Shown here one piece after another: positions 51,750 to 60,762 of a stretch of 64,000 bases of DNA. Each line of letters begins with the position of its first letter. The first letter of the stretch is position 1. Location: the NCBI GenBank assembly GCA_023382935.1, contig JAHDXL010000003.1, positions 398,566-462,565 of the forward strand, read 5' to 3'. A program made the position numbers and the translations under genes. The notes under the pieces were generated by a model. That model saw only the letters and a list, made by a program, of their open reading frames with translations. It was not told where the DNA came from and searched no databases. The DNA comes from Phycisphaerales bacterium (lineage in GTDB: Bacteria; Planctomycetota; Phycisphaerae; Phycisphaerales; UBA1924).

Positions 51750-53192
51750 TCAGTTGACGCGGGTGCGCCGTGAGCGGCGCTTCGTTGCCGGGGCACCTTC
51801 GGAGTTGGAGCGACCCTTGCGATGTCCGCTGCGGCCGCCGGCGTCCGACCCATTCGTCGCCAGAGGAGCCGGTGCACTTGAGTTGCTGCGCGGTCGGCGA
51901 CGCCTGGTCAATGTGTTGGTGTGCTCAGCGCGGGCGTGCGGCTGCGGCGAGCCGGCATGCACGTGCTCCTGCTGCGATGGGTCAACGGGCCGAGCGACGA
52001 CCGGTCGCTCGGCGCGCGGCAGGATGCGGGTCTCCTGCACGGGCAGGCGCAGCCCGGTGAGGCGTTCGATCGCCTTGAGGTGGCCGCGTTCTTCGCGATC
52101 GCAGAACGAGATGGCGATGCCGGCCGCTCCGGCACGCCCGGTGCGCCCGATGCGATGGACGTAGGCCTCGGGCTCGTTGGGCAGGTTGAAGTTGAAGACA
52201 TGGGAGACGCCGTCGACATCGATGCCGCGGGCGGCCACGTCGGTGGCGACGAGGACGCGCGTGCGCCCGGCGCGGAAGGCGTCGAGGGCACGCTGGCGCT
52301 GATTCTGCGACTTATTGCCGTGGATGGCTTCGGCGCGGACGCCGGACCGGGAGAGAATCCTGGTCAACTTCTCGGCGCCGTGCTTGGTGCGGGTGAAGAC
52401 CAGAGCACGCTCGACCTCGAGATCGTCGAGCAGTTGCTCGAGCAGCGCCGGCTTGTCGGCGTGATCGACCATGTAGAGCGACTGGGCGATGCGTTCGGCC
52501 GTCGAGGCGACGGGCGTGACGGCCACCTTGACGGGGTTGCGCAGCAGAGAATCGGCGAGGCGTGCAATGTTGGTCGGCATGGTGGCCGAGAAGAGCAGCG
52601 TCTGTCGCTCGATCGGCAGGGCGGCGCTGATGCGACGGATGGGATCGATGAAGCCCATGTCAAGCATGCGGTCAGCCTCGTCGAGGACGAAGATGCGGAT
52701 GTTCGAGAGGTCGACGCAGCCCTGCTGCATGAGGTCCATCAGTCGGCCGGGCGTGGCGACGATGATGTCGACACCGCCGCGAAGCATGCGGACCTGGTTG
52801 CTCTGGCTGACGCCTCCGTAGATGGTGACGACCGAGAGCGACGTGTGCCGCCCATAGGCGGCGAAAGAACCGGCGATCTGGACGGTCAGTTCGCGTGTGG
52901 GTGAGAGGATGAGGGCGCGGGGCTTGACTGGGCCTCGGCGCAACTTGTCCACGGGCTGGGCGTGAAGGTGATGAAGAATGGGAAGGGCAAAGGCTGCGGT
53001 CTTGCCGGTACCGGTCTGGGCACAGCCAAGCAGATCGCGTCCTTCGAGAACGGGGGGGATGGCCTTGGCCTGAATCGGCGTAGGCGTGGAGTAGCCTTCT
53101 TCCACGATGGCGTCGAGAATGGGCTTGGCAAGGTTGAGTTGATGGAAGTGCTGCAAAACGGACGTTCTCCTGTCCGCGGCAAACCGCGGCAT
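51750..53192 (-). CDS. rhlE: DEAD-box RNA helicase, RhlE type
   Basis: 480 residues from the ATG at 53192; a longer open frame upstream to 53735 has no helicase homology and overlaps the divergent gene. Motifs: Q motif around F-H-Q-L-N-L (16-21) and P-T-P-I-Q; Walker A A-Q-T-G-T-G-K-T at 58-65; D-E-A-D at 171-174; [15 protein letters not shown]. The C-terminal 90 residues are Arg/Ser/Pro-rich, a likely RNA-binding tail. RhlE helicases act in ribosome maturation and RNA turnover. Confidence 0.95.
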   Translation of the reverse strand: MPRFAADRRTSVLQHFHQLNLAKPILDAIVEEGYSTPTPIQAKAIPPVLEGRDLLGCAQTGTGKTAAFALPILHHLHAQPVDKLRRGPVKPRALILSPTRELTVQIAGSFAAYGRHTSLSVVTIYGGVSQSNQVRMLRGGVDIIVATPGRLMDLMQQGCVDLSNIRIFVLDEADRMLDMGFIDPIRRISAALPIERQTLLFSATMPTNIARLADSLLRNPVKVAVTPVASTAERIAQSLYMVDHADKPALLEQLLDDLEVERALVFTRTKHGAEKLTRILSRSGVRAEAIHGNKSQNQRQRALDAFRAGRTRVLVATDVAARGIDVDGVSHVFNFNLPNEPEAYVHRIGRTGRAGAAGIAISFCDREERGHLKAIERLTGLRLPVQETRILPRAERPVVARPVDPSQQEHVHAGSPQPHARAEHTNTLTRRRRPRSNSSAPAPLATNGSDAGGRSGHRKGRSNSEGAPATKRRSRRTRVN

Positions 53193-53479
53193 GGGTTTGG
53201 GCTTCCCTGCGCCAAACGATTGGAACAAGTGTGGCCTGTGCTGGTGAAACGCCGTCGCGGAGTACGCCGCGGGCGCCGCCAGCAGATTCCCAGCCCTTGC
53301 CCGCGGCTCCACGCGGAGCCGACCCGGGCGGCTGAGGCCACCGGCCATGGACGAGTATAGGCAGGCTGATCGACCGGGCCTCTTGCCCGAAGCGGAGCCC
53401 CTGCCAGTGTCCTCATCGGAGATTCGAGGGCCCGACTCGATCCGAACTCGAAAACGGAGTCGGAGAGCAGGCGGGGTAT

Positions 53480-53485
53480 TACCAT
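53480..53485 (+). promoter_or_regulatory. Candidate -10 box, leaderless start
   Basis: TACCAT, six bases before the ATG at 53492; no Shine-Dalgarno sequence. Same spacing as at 4974, 15607 and 41899. Confidence 0.45.
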
Positions 53486-53491
53486 GCACCC

Positions 53492-55753
53492 ATGTTCTCA
53501 TGCGGAGTTTCCACATCCTTGCTTCGTGCTCCCCTGGCTTGGCTGGACCGATCGCTGCTGCGGGTGGTGCTGGCGTGCGTCGTTGGCATGGTGGCGGGCT
53601 GCCCTCTGGCGGCGGCAGACCCTCCAGAAGCGGGCTGGAGCGCGCTGATCGAGCGCGCCGAAGCAGAGCACGGGCAAGCGGGGCGGCGCGCGGCCGAGTT
53701 TCTGCTGGCACACCGCCCGGAGCGGGATGTCTCACTCGATGCCGAACTGCTGTGGAGCAACCTTGATCTGGCGATGAAGGCCCGGGCGGAGTTCGTCTGG
53801 GGGCGGCAGGTGCCCGAGGAGTTGTTCCTCAATGACGTGCTGCCCTATGCGGTGCTGGATGAGACGCGCGAGAACTGGCGGCCGATGTTTTACGAGCAGT
53901 GCCGTGCAATCGTGAAAGACTGCGCGACGGCAACGGAGGCGATCGGCGCGCTCAACCGCGAGTACTTCAATCTGATCAACGTGCACTACAACACGGGGCG
54001 CAAGAGCCCGAACCAGAGCCCGTCGGAGTCGATCGCGCAGGGGCGGGCGACGTGCACCGGGCTGAGCATCATTCTGGTGTATGCGTGCCGCTCGGTGGGA
54101 ATTCCGGCGCGTGCGGCCGGAGTGGCGTCATGGCACGACAAGCGCGGGAATCACACCTGGGTCGAGGCGTGGGATGGGCAGTGGTACTTCACCGGGGCCG
54201 ACGAGTACGACGCCAATGGGCTGAACCGCGCGTGGTTCGCCGGTGATGCAGGCAAGGCGGTGCCGGGCGATCCGGTGTACGCCGTGTGGGCCACTTCGTG
54301 GCAGGAAACGGGACATCACTTTCCGCTGGTGTGGGATGAAGCATCGCGGATGGTGCATGGAGTCGACGTGACGGCCCGCTATCGCGCTGATGAGCCGGAA
54401 AGTGGCGCTGGCAAGGCAGTGCGGCACCTGCGGACGTGGGTCGGCGGGGAGCGCGTCACGGCCAGGGTGCGTGTGATCGACGCGCGCGGCGGCATCATGT
54501 GCGAGGTGGAAACCAGGGCGGGCACGGCCGACCTCAATGACATGCCCGAAGTGGCGCTGAACCCGCACTCGTCCTATTGCCTGGAGTTGGAGCGCGGCGG
54601 GCGGGTGTATGCATTGACGATGCAGGCCGCGGCTGCGGGAGAGGAGACGGTTGATCTGCGACTCGACGATCGCTGGCTGGCGCTGAACGAAGAAGAGGCC
54701 AAGGCGGCGATCGAAGAAGCGTGGAAGCGGGTGGCCGAGGCGATTGCGGCAGAGAAGGAGGCACGCGAGGCGGACACTTTCTCCTGGAACGGGCACACGA
54801 TGAAGGTGCTCGAGAAGACCTTTGGTGAGCCGACACAGGGGGGACGGCGGCTGTGGATTTCGATGCACGGGGGAGGCGGCGCGCCGACGGAAGTGAATGA
54901 CCAGCAGTGGCGCAACCAGATCCGACTGTATGAACCCGAAGAGGGCATCTATGTGGCGCCACGTGCGCCCACGGACACATGGAATCTGTGGCATCAGGAC
55001 CACATCGACCCGCTGTTTGACCAGTTGATCGCGACTTATGTGGCGACGCGCGGGGTCAACCCGGACAAGGTTTACCTGATGGGATACTCGGCGGGGGGCG
55101 ACGGGGTATATCAGTTAGCGCCGCGCATGGCGGACCGTTTCGCGGCCGCAGCGATGATGGCCGGTCATCCGAACGAATCACAGCCGCACGGACTGCGTAA
55201 CCTGCCCTTTGCAATCTTCATGGGCGGAAAGGACGAAGCGTACAACCGCAACAAGGTGGCCGCGGAGTGGGGCGCGCGGCTCGATGAACTTCAGCAAGCC
55301 GACCCAGAGGGGTATCCGCATCGCGTCACGATCTATCCGGACTTTTCGCACTGGATGCAGGGGCAGGATCGCGAGGCGTTGCCGTGGATGGCCGAGAAGA
55401 CGCGGACGATCTGGCCGAAGCGCGTGGTGTGGCGGCAGGACGACGTGACACACACGCGGTTCTACTGGCTGGAAGTGGCGCCGGAGCAGGCCGCGGCGGG
55501 GCGGCAGGTGGCGGCGTGGGTGGACGGGCAGACGATTTGCGTCGAGAGCAGCGACGTGAACGCGGTGCGGTTACACTTGCGCGACGAGTTGATCGACCTC
55601 GACCAGCCTGTGCAGGTGACTGCCAACGGACAGGTAGTTTTCGAAGGGAGGGTGCACCGGACGCGCGAAGCGATCGACCGCTCGCTGGCGCAGCGGCGCG
55701 ACCCGCGTGCGGCATCGATGGCCCAGGTCGATGTCGCGTTGCCTCGACGGTGA
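53492..55753 (+). CDS. Secreted transglutaminase-like domain fused to alpha/beta hydrolase
   Basis: 753 residues with a long signal sequence (core [15 protein letters not shown], end A-A-A). Residues about 120-300 hold a transglutaminase-like/papain-type triad: Cys in R-A-T-C-T-G-L-S near 190, His in G-N-H-T-W-V-E-A-W near 220 and Asp in F-T-G-A-D-E-Y-D near 235. After a beta-rich spacer and a helical Glu/Ala stretch (about 395-430) comes an esterase-like hydrolase: H-G-G-G-G-A-P, nucleophile in G-Y-S-A-G-G-D-G near 525, Asp in M-G-G-K-D-E, His in D-F-S-H-W-M near 613. It may break cross-linked cell-wall or plant polymer material. The combination is unfamiliar to me. Confidence 0.82.
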   Translation: MFSCGVSTSLLRAPLAWLDRSLLRVVLACVVGMVAGCPLAAADPPEAGWSALIERAEAEHGQAGRRAAEFLLAHRPERDVSLDAELLWSNLDLAMKARAEFVWGRQVPEELFLNDVLPYAVLDETRENWRPMFYEQCRAIVKDCATATEAIGALNREYFNLINVHYNTGRKSPNQSPSESIAQGRATCTGLSIILVYACRSVGIPARAAGVASWHDKRGNHTWVEAWDGQWYFTGADEYDANGLNRAWFAGDAGKAVPGDPVYAVWATSWQETGHHFPLVWDEASRMVHGVDVTARYRADEPESGAGKAVRHLRTWVGGERVTARVRVIDARGGIMCEVETRAGTADLNDMPEVALNPHSSYCLELERGGRVYALTMQAAAAGEETVDLRLDDRWLALNEEEAKAAIEEAWKRVAEAIAAEKEAREADTFSWNGHTMKVLEKTFGEPTQGGRRLWISMHGGGGAPTEVNDQQWRNQIRLYEPEEGIYVAPRAPTDTWNLWHQDHIDPLFDQLIATYVATRGVNPDKVYLMGYSAGGDGVYQLAPRMADRFAAAAMMAGHPNESQPHGLRNLPFAIFMGGKDEAYNRNKVAAEWGARLDELQQADPEGYPHRVTIYPDFSHWMQGQDREALPWMAEKTRTIWPKRVVWRQDDVTHTRFYWLEVAPEQAAAGRQVAAWVDGQTICVESSDVNAVRLHLRDELIDLDQPVQVTANGQVVFEGRVHRTREAIDRSLAQRRDPRAASMAQVDVALPRR

Positions 55754-55799
55754 AGCAGGGACAGTTGAAGACTGTTGATCGCGCGCCAGGGCAAGCGCA

Positions 55800-55827
55800 T
55801 TGAAATGGCGGCGCGGCGTCGTACACT
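55800..55827 (+). promoter_or_regulatory. Promoter of terC riboswitch transcript
   Basis: TTGAAA (55800-55805), 16-bp spacer, TACACT (55822-55827). Transcription would start near 55834, about 10 bases before the conserved GGGGAGTAGC of the riboswitch. Confidence 0.65.
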
Positions 55828-55841
55828 TTGTCGTCTGCGCG

Positions 55842-55950
55842 TTGGGGAGTAGCCGCCCGGCGATCCGGGTGCGCTCATCGTCAGGACGGTCGACGCCGAC
55901 GGCGTCGTCGACCCGGTGACGCAGGGGCAATGCCTCTGGCAAGACCTTCG
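55842..55950 (+). promoter_or_regulatory. yybP-ykoY manganese riboswitch
   Basis: Leader RNA with both conserved ends of the yybP-ykoY class: GGGGAGTAGC at 55844-55853 and GGCAAGACC at 55937-55945. Between them are GC-rich stems (GCCCGG/CCGGGT; GACGCCGACGGCGTC). The class senses Mn2+ and sits upstream of terC/alx-type and other manganese genes; the next gene is terC. About 60 nt separate it from the ATG at 56009; I do not see the expression platform. Confidence 0.85.
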
Positions 55951-56008
55951 CGACTGCGGCCGACCGGCCGCGGTTGTCCGTTGGGGCCCCGATGCGGAAC
56001 CGCTCATC

Positions 56009-57061
56009 ATGCTCACGTTTGCTCTCGAAGTCGGTATCTCGCCCTGGATGTTTGTCGGCTTCGTCGGCATCGTCATCGTACTTCTGGCGCTCGACTTGGG
56101 GGTATTCCATCGCAGAGCGCACGCTCCGAGGATGCGCGAGTCGCTGGCCTGGACGGCTTTCTGGATCTTGCTCGGACTGGCGTTCGCGAGCGTGGTGTAC
56201 TGGCTCTATCAGAATCATGTCGGCGGCCTGGGGCAGCACGTGCCCATCGTGGGCCGACCGGGGCAGACCGAGACCGTGCTCGGAGGTGAGGCCACGAAGG
56301 TCTACATCACCGCCTACCTGCTCGAAAAGTCGCTCTCGGTCGACAACCTGTTCGTCATCGCGATGATCTTCGCCTCGCTGGGCATTCCTCCGGCCTACCA
56401 GCATCGCGTGCTTTTCTGGGGCATTCTCGGGGCGTTGATCACGCGCGGACTGATGATCTGCGTGGGCTCGGCCGTGGTCGCCTCATTCGCGTGGGTGGTC
56501 TACGTCTTCGGCGGGCTGTTGATCCTCTCGGCGATCAAGATGATGGTCTCTGAGCCCGGTTCGGGAGATCCGCGCGAGCACTGGGCGGTGAGGCTGGCGG
56601 GCAGGGTGCTACCCATCAGCGCCAGTATCGAAGGTCAGAGGCTGCTCTCGCACGAGGGGGGACGCTGGCACGGCACCCCTCTGCTGGTCGCGCTGGTCGT
56701 CATCGAGGCCACGGACGTGATGTTCGCTGTCGACTCGATCCCGGCCGTGTTTGCGCTGACGGGCGACCCCTTCATCGTCTTCACGTCGAACATCATGGCC
56801 ATTCTGGGGCTGCGATCGCTGTACTTCTGCCTCGCGTCGGCCATGGCGCACTTCCGGTTCCTAAAGGGCGCGGTGATCACGGTGCTGCTGTTCGTGGGCG
56901 TGAAGATGTGCCTGGTGCACACCGACTGGAAGGTGCCGACCGAAGTCTCGATGGGCGTGATTGTCGGTCTGCTGGCGTTGGGGGTAATCGCGTCACTGGC
57001 GCTTCCGAAAAGGAACGCGGAGCCCGTCTTCCCCCGTGACCAGGGGGATCCGCGAGGCTAG
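56009..57061 (+). CDS. terC: TerC-family membrane protein (probable Mn2+ exporter)
   Basis: 350 residues from the ATG at 56009; the frame is open further up, but that region is the riboswitch. About nine transmembrane segments. The two TerC signatures are present: E-K-S-L-S-V-D-N-L-F-V-I-A near residues 100-112 and I-E-A-T-D-V-M-F-A-V-D-S-I-P-A near 232-246, with acidic residues inside the membrane for metal transport. TerC/Alx proteins export manganese and protect exported metalloenzymes; the upstream manganese riboswitch supports this role rather than tellurite resistance as such. Confidence 0.93.
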   Translation: MLTFALEVGISPWMFVGFVGIVIVLLALDLGVFHRRAHAPRMRESLAWTAFWILLGLAFASVVYWLYQNHVGGLGQHVPIVGRPGQTETVLGGEATKVYITAYLLEKSLSVDNLFVIAMIFASLGIPPAYQHRVLFWGILGALITRGLMICVGSAVVASFAWVVYVFGGLLILSAIKMMVSEPGSGDPREHWAVRLAGRVLPISASIEGQRLLSHEGGRWHGTPLLVALVVIEATDVMFAVDSIPAVFALTGDPFIVFTSNIMAILGLRSLYFCLASAMAHFRFLKGAVITVLLFVGVKMCLVHTDWKVPTEVSMGVIVGLLALGVIASLALPKRNAEPVFPRDQGDPRG

Positions 57062-57243
57062 ATGCCGAAGGTCAACGGGAATCAATCGAGGCGAGTGCGC
57101 GTTGACCCGATTTCCACAGGCGGTGGATTGTCCTCTGGAGCGACTCTGCGGATGTGTGTGTCCGTATTGGCGGGGCGAAGCACGAGCCCAGTCCCGAAAA
57201 GTGATCGGTGAAGGGTCTGGTGTGAAGAGAATGGGAATCAGGC

Positions 57244-57252
57244 TAATACACT
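57244..57252 (+). promoter_or_regulatory. Candidate -10 region of the RND operon
   Basis: TAATACACT contains overlapping hexamers TAATAC and TACACT, 10-13 bases before the ATG at 57263. The rest of the 200-bp gap after terC shows no further signal that I can support. Confidence 0.4.
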
Positions 57253-57262
57253 CCGTCGAGCC

Positions 57263-57703
57263 ATGAGGACTGCACGCCGCCAACTTGCAGGCTGGTTGCT
57301 GCTGCTGATCTTCAGCATGCAGGCGATGGCGCCGGGAATCAGCGCTCGCTGGATGCTGTGCTTGGGATGCGAGGAGACGGGCTTTGCGCTGGAGGTGCGT
57401 GCGCCCGCGTTGGTCGAGTTCGTTGAGACCTGCTGCACCGGCGAGGGTTTGGGCGAAGAACCGGATCTTCGAGTACCGGACTGCGAGTGTCTGCGCCTGG
57501 CGATCGAAAGCGCGGGGCCGGGCTTGTGGATGGGATCAAGGGCGGCCCGGTTCAATGCGGACCTCACGCTGATGGCGATGGTGTGGTCGCGCGAGACGTT
57601 GGTTCCGGGCGGGGGCGGGTTTGGACCACGAAACCCGGGTGCCTGTGAGGCCCCACCCAATGTTCGCTCGCTGCTCTGGCAGCGAACCTGTCTGCTGATC
57701 TAG
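57263..57703 (+). CDS. Small cysteine-containing exported protein before RND operon
   Basis: 146 residues with an N-terminal hydrophobic segment (A-G-W-L-L-L-L-I-F-S-M-Q-A-M-A). The mature part has cysteine pairs or singles (C-L-G-C, C-C, C-E-C, C-E) and Gly-rich stretches, as if to bind metal in the periplasm. No known family. It is first in line before the outer-membrane, adaptor and pump genes of a metal efflux system, 75 bp upstream of the next gene, so a role as periplasmic metal-binding accessory is a reasonable guess only. Confidence 0.6.
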   Translation: MRTARRQLAGWLLLLIFSMQAMAPGISARWMLCLGCEETGFALEVRAPALVEFVETCCTGEGLGEEPDLRVPDCECLRLAIESAGPGLWMGSRAARFNADLTLMAMVWSRETLVPGGGGFGPRNPGACEAPPNVRSLLWQRTCLLI

Positions 57704-57778
57704 TTTCGGCCGGGCTGGGAGTGGGGCCGCGCGCGGTTCCGCGATCTTGCGCGCCGTTCACGGCGCGCGGTCTGGCAC

Positions 57779-59200
57779 ATGGCTGGAGCAGATATGCAAT
57801 GGATGCGTGGATGGCGGGTGGCCATCGTCCTGGCCGCCGCCGGCGCCGCCGGTTGTGCGAGTCGGTGGACGGAAGACGACATTCTGAATCGACTGGAGCG
57901 GAGCGGCATTCGGCTTTCTGATGCCGAGACTGCCACCCGGTCGCAGATCGAGCCCGTGGCAGGCGTCGCGCCGCGTCAGAGCGTGGTCGGGCTGGGCGAG
58001 TTGATCTCACAAGCCGATCGGGTGAACCCGGAGATTCGCGCAGCGCGTGCCCGCGTGGGCGTCGCGGCCGGTCGGGCCTGGCAGGCGGGCTTGTATCCGA
58101 ACCCGTCGATCGGGCTGAGCGCAAGCGAAATCGGTTTTGATCGCGGCACGTCGAACACCGTGGTGTCGGTCAGCCAGCCGATCGTGCTCGGGTCGCGTCT
58201 GCAAGCGGGCGTGGCCGCGGGCCAAGCCGAGCAGGCGGCCCGGCTGGCGGACGTCGAGCGTGTTCGGCGTGCGGTCGCGGGGCGCGTGGGCGAGGCTCAC
58301 GCTCAAGTGCTCGAACTCTCGGCCCAACTCGGGCTGGTCGACGAACTGGTGACAGTCGCCGAGCGGACGCTGTCGATTGCCCAGACGCGATTTGAGGCCG
58401 GCGCGGTTTCAGAAGTCGACGTCATCCGTCCGCGTGTGGAGGTGCAGCAACTCCGCGCCGATCGTCATCGCCTGGCTCGCGAACTGGAAGGGGCCGAGCG
58501 CCAACTCGGGCTGCTGCTCGATGAGCCTCCGATTCGCGCTGGGCGTTTGTCGGGTGAAGTCGTGATGGATCCGCCGGTGCTTGACGAGGACTCGGTGCGG
58601 CGGGCCGTGGAAGAGGGGCATCCGGCGATGTGGGCGGCCGACCGCGCCATCGAGGCGGCCGAGGCGGCGCTGGAGCGCGTTCGTGCCGAGCGCAGGCCTG
58701 ACCTGATCATCTCGGCCGGTGTCGGATACAGCGAGGAAGGCGACCAGGGCATTGCTCAACTGGGCGTTGGGGCCGAGATGCCGCTGTGGGACCGGCGACA
58801 AGGCGACGTGATGGCCGCCCGATTCGAACTGATGCAGCGCCGCCAGGAGAAGATGGCGGTGCGAAACGACCTGCTGGCGCGGCTGGCAGAAGAACTGGTG
58901 GGCTATCAGGCCGCCCGGGATCAACTGGTGGTGCTGCGCGACCAGATCGTGCCCGACGCGCAGCGGGCCTTCGAGCAGGTGGAGCAGGCGTACCGCGCCG
59001 GGAACGCCACGTTCATCGATCTGCTGGACACGCAGCGCACGCTCATGCAGTCGCGGCGCACGCTGCTCGAACTGGCGGGGCGCGCCTCGGTGGCCCGCGC
59101 ACGCATCGCGGGCATTGCGGGGCTCGACGTGCTCGCGATCCAACTTTCGGAACCGGGTCACGCACCCGTCCCTGCGCGCAGGGCGGGGGCCAACCAATGA
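57779..59200 (+). CDS. CzcC/TolC-type outer membrane efflux lipoprotein
   Basis: 473 residues from 57779; a shorter start at 57794 is possible. Signal peptide with lipobox A-A-G-C. The mature chain is nearly all helical with two outer-membrane-factor repeats: I-S-Q-A-D-R-V-N-P-E-I-R-A-A-R-A-R-V near 80-97, and later V-E-E-G-H-P-A-M-W-A-A-D-R-A-I-E-A-A-E-A-A-L. It ends with a Q-A-Y-R-A-G-N-A-T-F-I-D-L-L-D-T-Q segment typical of CzcC. Forms the outer-membrane channel for the RND pump encoded two genes later. A Gly/Ala/Pro tail follows. Confidence 0.92.
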   Translation: MAGADMQWMRGWRVAIVLAAAGAAGCASRWTEDDILNRLERSGIRLSDAETATRSQIEPVAGVAPRQSVVGLGELISQADRVNPEIRAARARVGVAAGRAWQAGLYPNPSIGLSASEIGFDRGTSNTVVSVSQPIVLGSRLQAGVAAGQAEQAARLADVERVRRAVAGRVGEAHAQVLELSAQLGLVDELVTVAERTLSIAQTRFEAGAVSEVDVIRPRVEVQQLRADRHRLARELEGAERQLGLLLDEPPIRAGRLSGEVVMDPPVLDEDSVRRAVEEGHPAMWAADRAIEAAEAALERVRAERRPDLIISAGVGYSEEGDQGIAQLGVGAEMPLWDRRQGDVMAARFELMQRRQEKMAVRNDLLARLAEELVGYQAARDQLVVLRDQIVPDAQRAFEQVEQAYRAGNATFIDLLDTQRTLMQSRRTLLELAGRASVARARIAGIAGLDVLAIQLSEPGHAPVPARRAGANQ

Positions 59201-59220
59201 CGTTGCATGGAGGATTCCAC

Positions 59221-60729
59221 ATGACAGTGCTCAAGGGACTTGCATCGGTCGTGCTCGTGCTGGCATGGAGCGCGTCGCCCGCGGCCGCCCGGCAGGACCA
59301 CTCGGGACACGACCACGCGGACCATGACCATGCCTCCGAGCCGCCCCGAGCAGCCGAGGCGTGTGCACACGGGATCGCCGAGTCCCGTTGTCCGTTTTGC
59401 ACGCCCTCGCTGGTGCGCGATCTGGGCATGTGTCGCGAGCACGGCGTGGCGGAGGCGCTCTGCGTGATGTGCAGGCCGTTCCTCGAGACGGCCTTCGTCG
59501 CGGCGGGCGACTGGTGCGCCGAGCATGCCCGGCCGGAATCGCAGTGCGTGCTGTGCGGCAATGGCGCCGCCGCGGAGGCCGCTGCCGGAGCAGTGCGCCG
59601 GTTCAAGCAGCAGCCCTCGCCGGGTTGCACGACCGCACAGACGACGGTCACGTTGGCTTCCCCGGCCGCGGCCCGGACAGCGGGCTTTGAGTATGCCGAC
59701 ATTCGTGCGACAAACCTGTCGCGTGAAGTCGTGCGCAACGCCGAGATCGTCTACGACGCCAGGCGATACGCGCGGCTGTCATCGCGCGCGCCTGGCGTGA
59801 TCGTCGAGGTGCTTAAGGATCTGGGCGACCGCGTGGAGATCGGCGACGTGGTGAGCGTGGTCGATTCCATGGCGCTGGGATCGGCCAAGGCCGAGTTGCT
59901 GCAGGCAGTTGAGTTACTATCGCTGCGGCAGGGCAGCGCCGACCGCGAGATGTCATTGATGCAGAAGGGTGCGGGCACCGAGCGGGCCGTGCTCGAAGCC
60001 CAGACGCACCTGGCCGAGGCGCGCATCGCAGTCTCGCGGGCCCGGCAGCAACTTCGAAACCTCGGGCTTTCGGATGAGGACATCGATCTGGTCATCGAGC
60101 GCCGTGACACGGACTCGCGGCTGCGCATCACGGCGCCCTTCGCCGGCACACTGGTCGAGAGCGCGGCCGTCACGGGAGAAGTGGTTGACCAGCGCGACAT
60201 GCTCTTCGCCATCGCCGACACCGGCACGATGTGGGCGATGATCGACTTGACCGAGTCCGACCTGGCCAACGTGCGGGCGGGGCACGAGGTGACGTTCCGC
60301 TCCGACGGGCTGCCTGATCGCGTGTTCGCGGGACGGCTGACCTGGATCAGCACGCAACTGGACCGCAAGACGCGGACCATCCGCGCCCGGGCCGAACTGG
60401 ACAACGGAGGCGCGGCGCTCAAGGCCTTCATGTTCGGGCGGGCGACTATCCGGGCCGGCATGGGCGGGCAGGCGATCACGGTTCCCAAGTCGGCGGTGCA
60501 GTGGGAAGGGTGCTGCAACGTGGCATTCGTGCGCGTCAACCGCGAGGGCACGATCTATCAGCCAGCGCGGCTCACCCTGGGCTTCGACGCCGGTGATCGC
60601 TACGAAGTGCTGGCGGGGCTCTCCGGGGGCGAGACGGTGGTGACGCGCGGGAGTTACATCCTCAAGAACGAGATCCTCAAGGACGCGGTCGGCGCGGGCT
60701 GCTGCGAAGTGGACCACCTGGCGAAGTGA
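59221..60729 (+). CDS. CzcB/CusB-type RND adaptor with N-terminal Cys/His repeats
   Basis: 502 residues. I choose the ATG at 59221 because GGAGG lies eight bases upstream; an ATG at 59197 overlaps the previous stop. After the signal peptide there is a His-rich run (H-S-G-H-D-H-A-D-H-D-H, about 25-35), then three C-x-H/E-H-x5-E-x2-C-x2-C units: C-A-H-G-I-A-E-S-R-C-P-F-C, C-R-E-H-G-V-A-E-A-L-C-V-M-C and C-A-E-H-A-R-P-E-S-Q-C-V-L-C. From about 135 the normal adaptor follows: beta-barrel, lipoyl and hairpin domains (R-A-P-G-V-I-V-E-V, A-P-F-A-G-T-L-V-E) and a C-terminal C-C-E-V-D-H. It links pump and outer channel and probably hands metal to the pump. Confidence 0.92.
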   Translation: MTVLKGLASVVLVLAWSASPAAARQDHSGHDHADHDHASEPPRAAEACAHGIAESRCPFCTPSLVRDLGMCREHGVAEALCVMCRPFLETAFVAAGDWCAEHARPESQCVLCGNGAAAEAAAGAVRRFKQQPSPGCTTAQTTVTLASPAAARTAGFEYADIRATNLSREVVRNAEIVYDARRYARLSSRAPGVIVEVLKDLGDRVEIGDVVSVVDSMALGSAKAELLQAVELLSLRQGSADREMSLMQKGAGTERAVLEAQTHLAEARIAVSRARQQLRNLGLSDEDIDLVIERRDTDSRLRITAPFAGTLVESAAVTGEVVDQRDMLFAIADTGTMWAMIDLTESDLANVRAGHEVTFRSDGLPDRVFAGRLTWISTQLDRKTRTIRARAELDNGGAALKAFMFGRATIRAGMGGQAITVPKSAVQWEGCCNVAFVRVNREGTIYQPARLTLGFDAGDRYEVLAGLSGGETVVTRGSYILKNEILKDAVGAGCCEVDHLAK

Positions 60730-60762
60730 TGCGCGGCCAAGGCGCCGGCGTGGGAGTCGTGC

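Noticed and set aside
53193..53735. Upstream extension of the rhlE frame
   Set aside because: No helicase sequence in it, it overlaps the divergent signal peptide region at 53492, and the core begins properly at 53192.
55916..56008. N-terminal extension of TerC from 55916
   Set aside because: This stretch is the riboswitch and its linker; the hydrophobic TerC start is at 56009.
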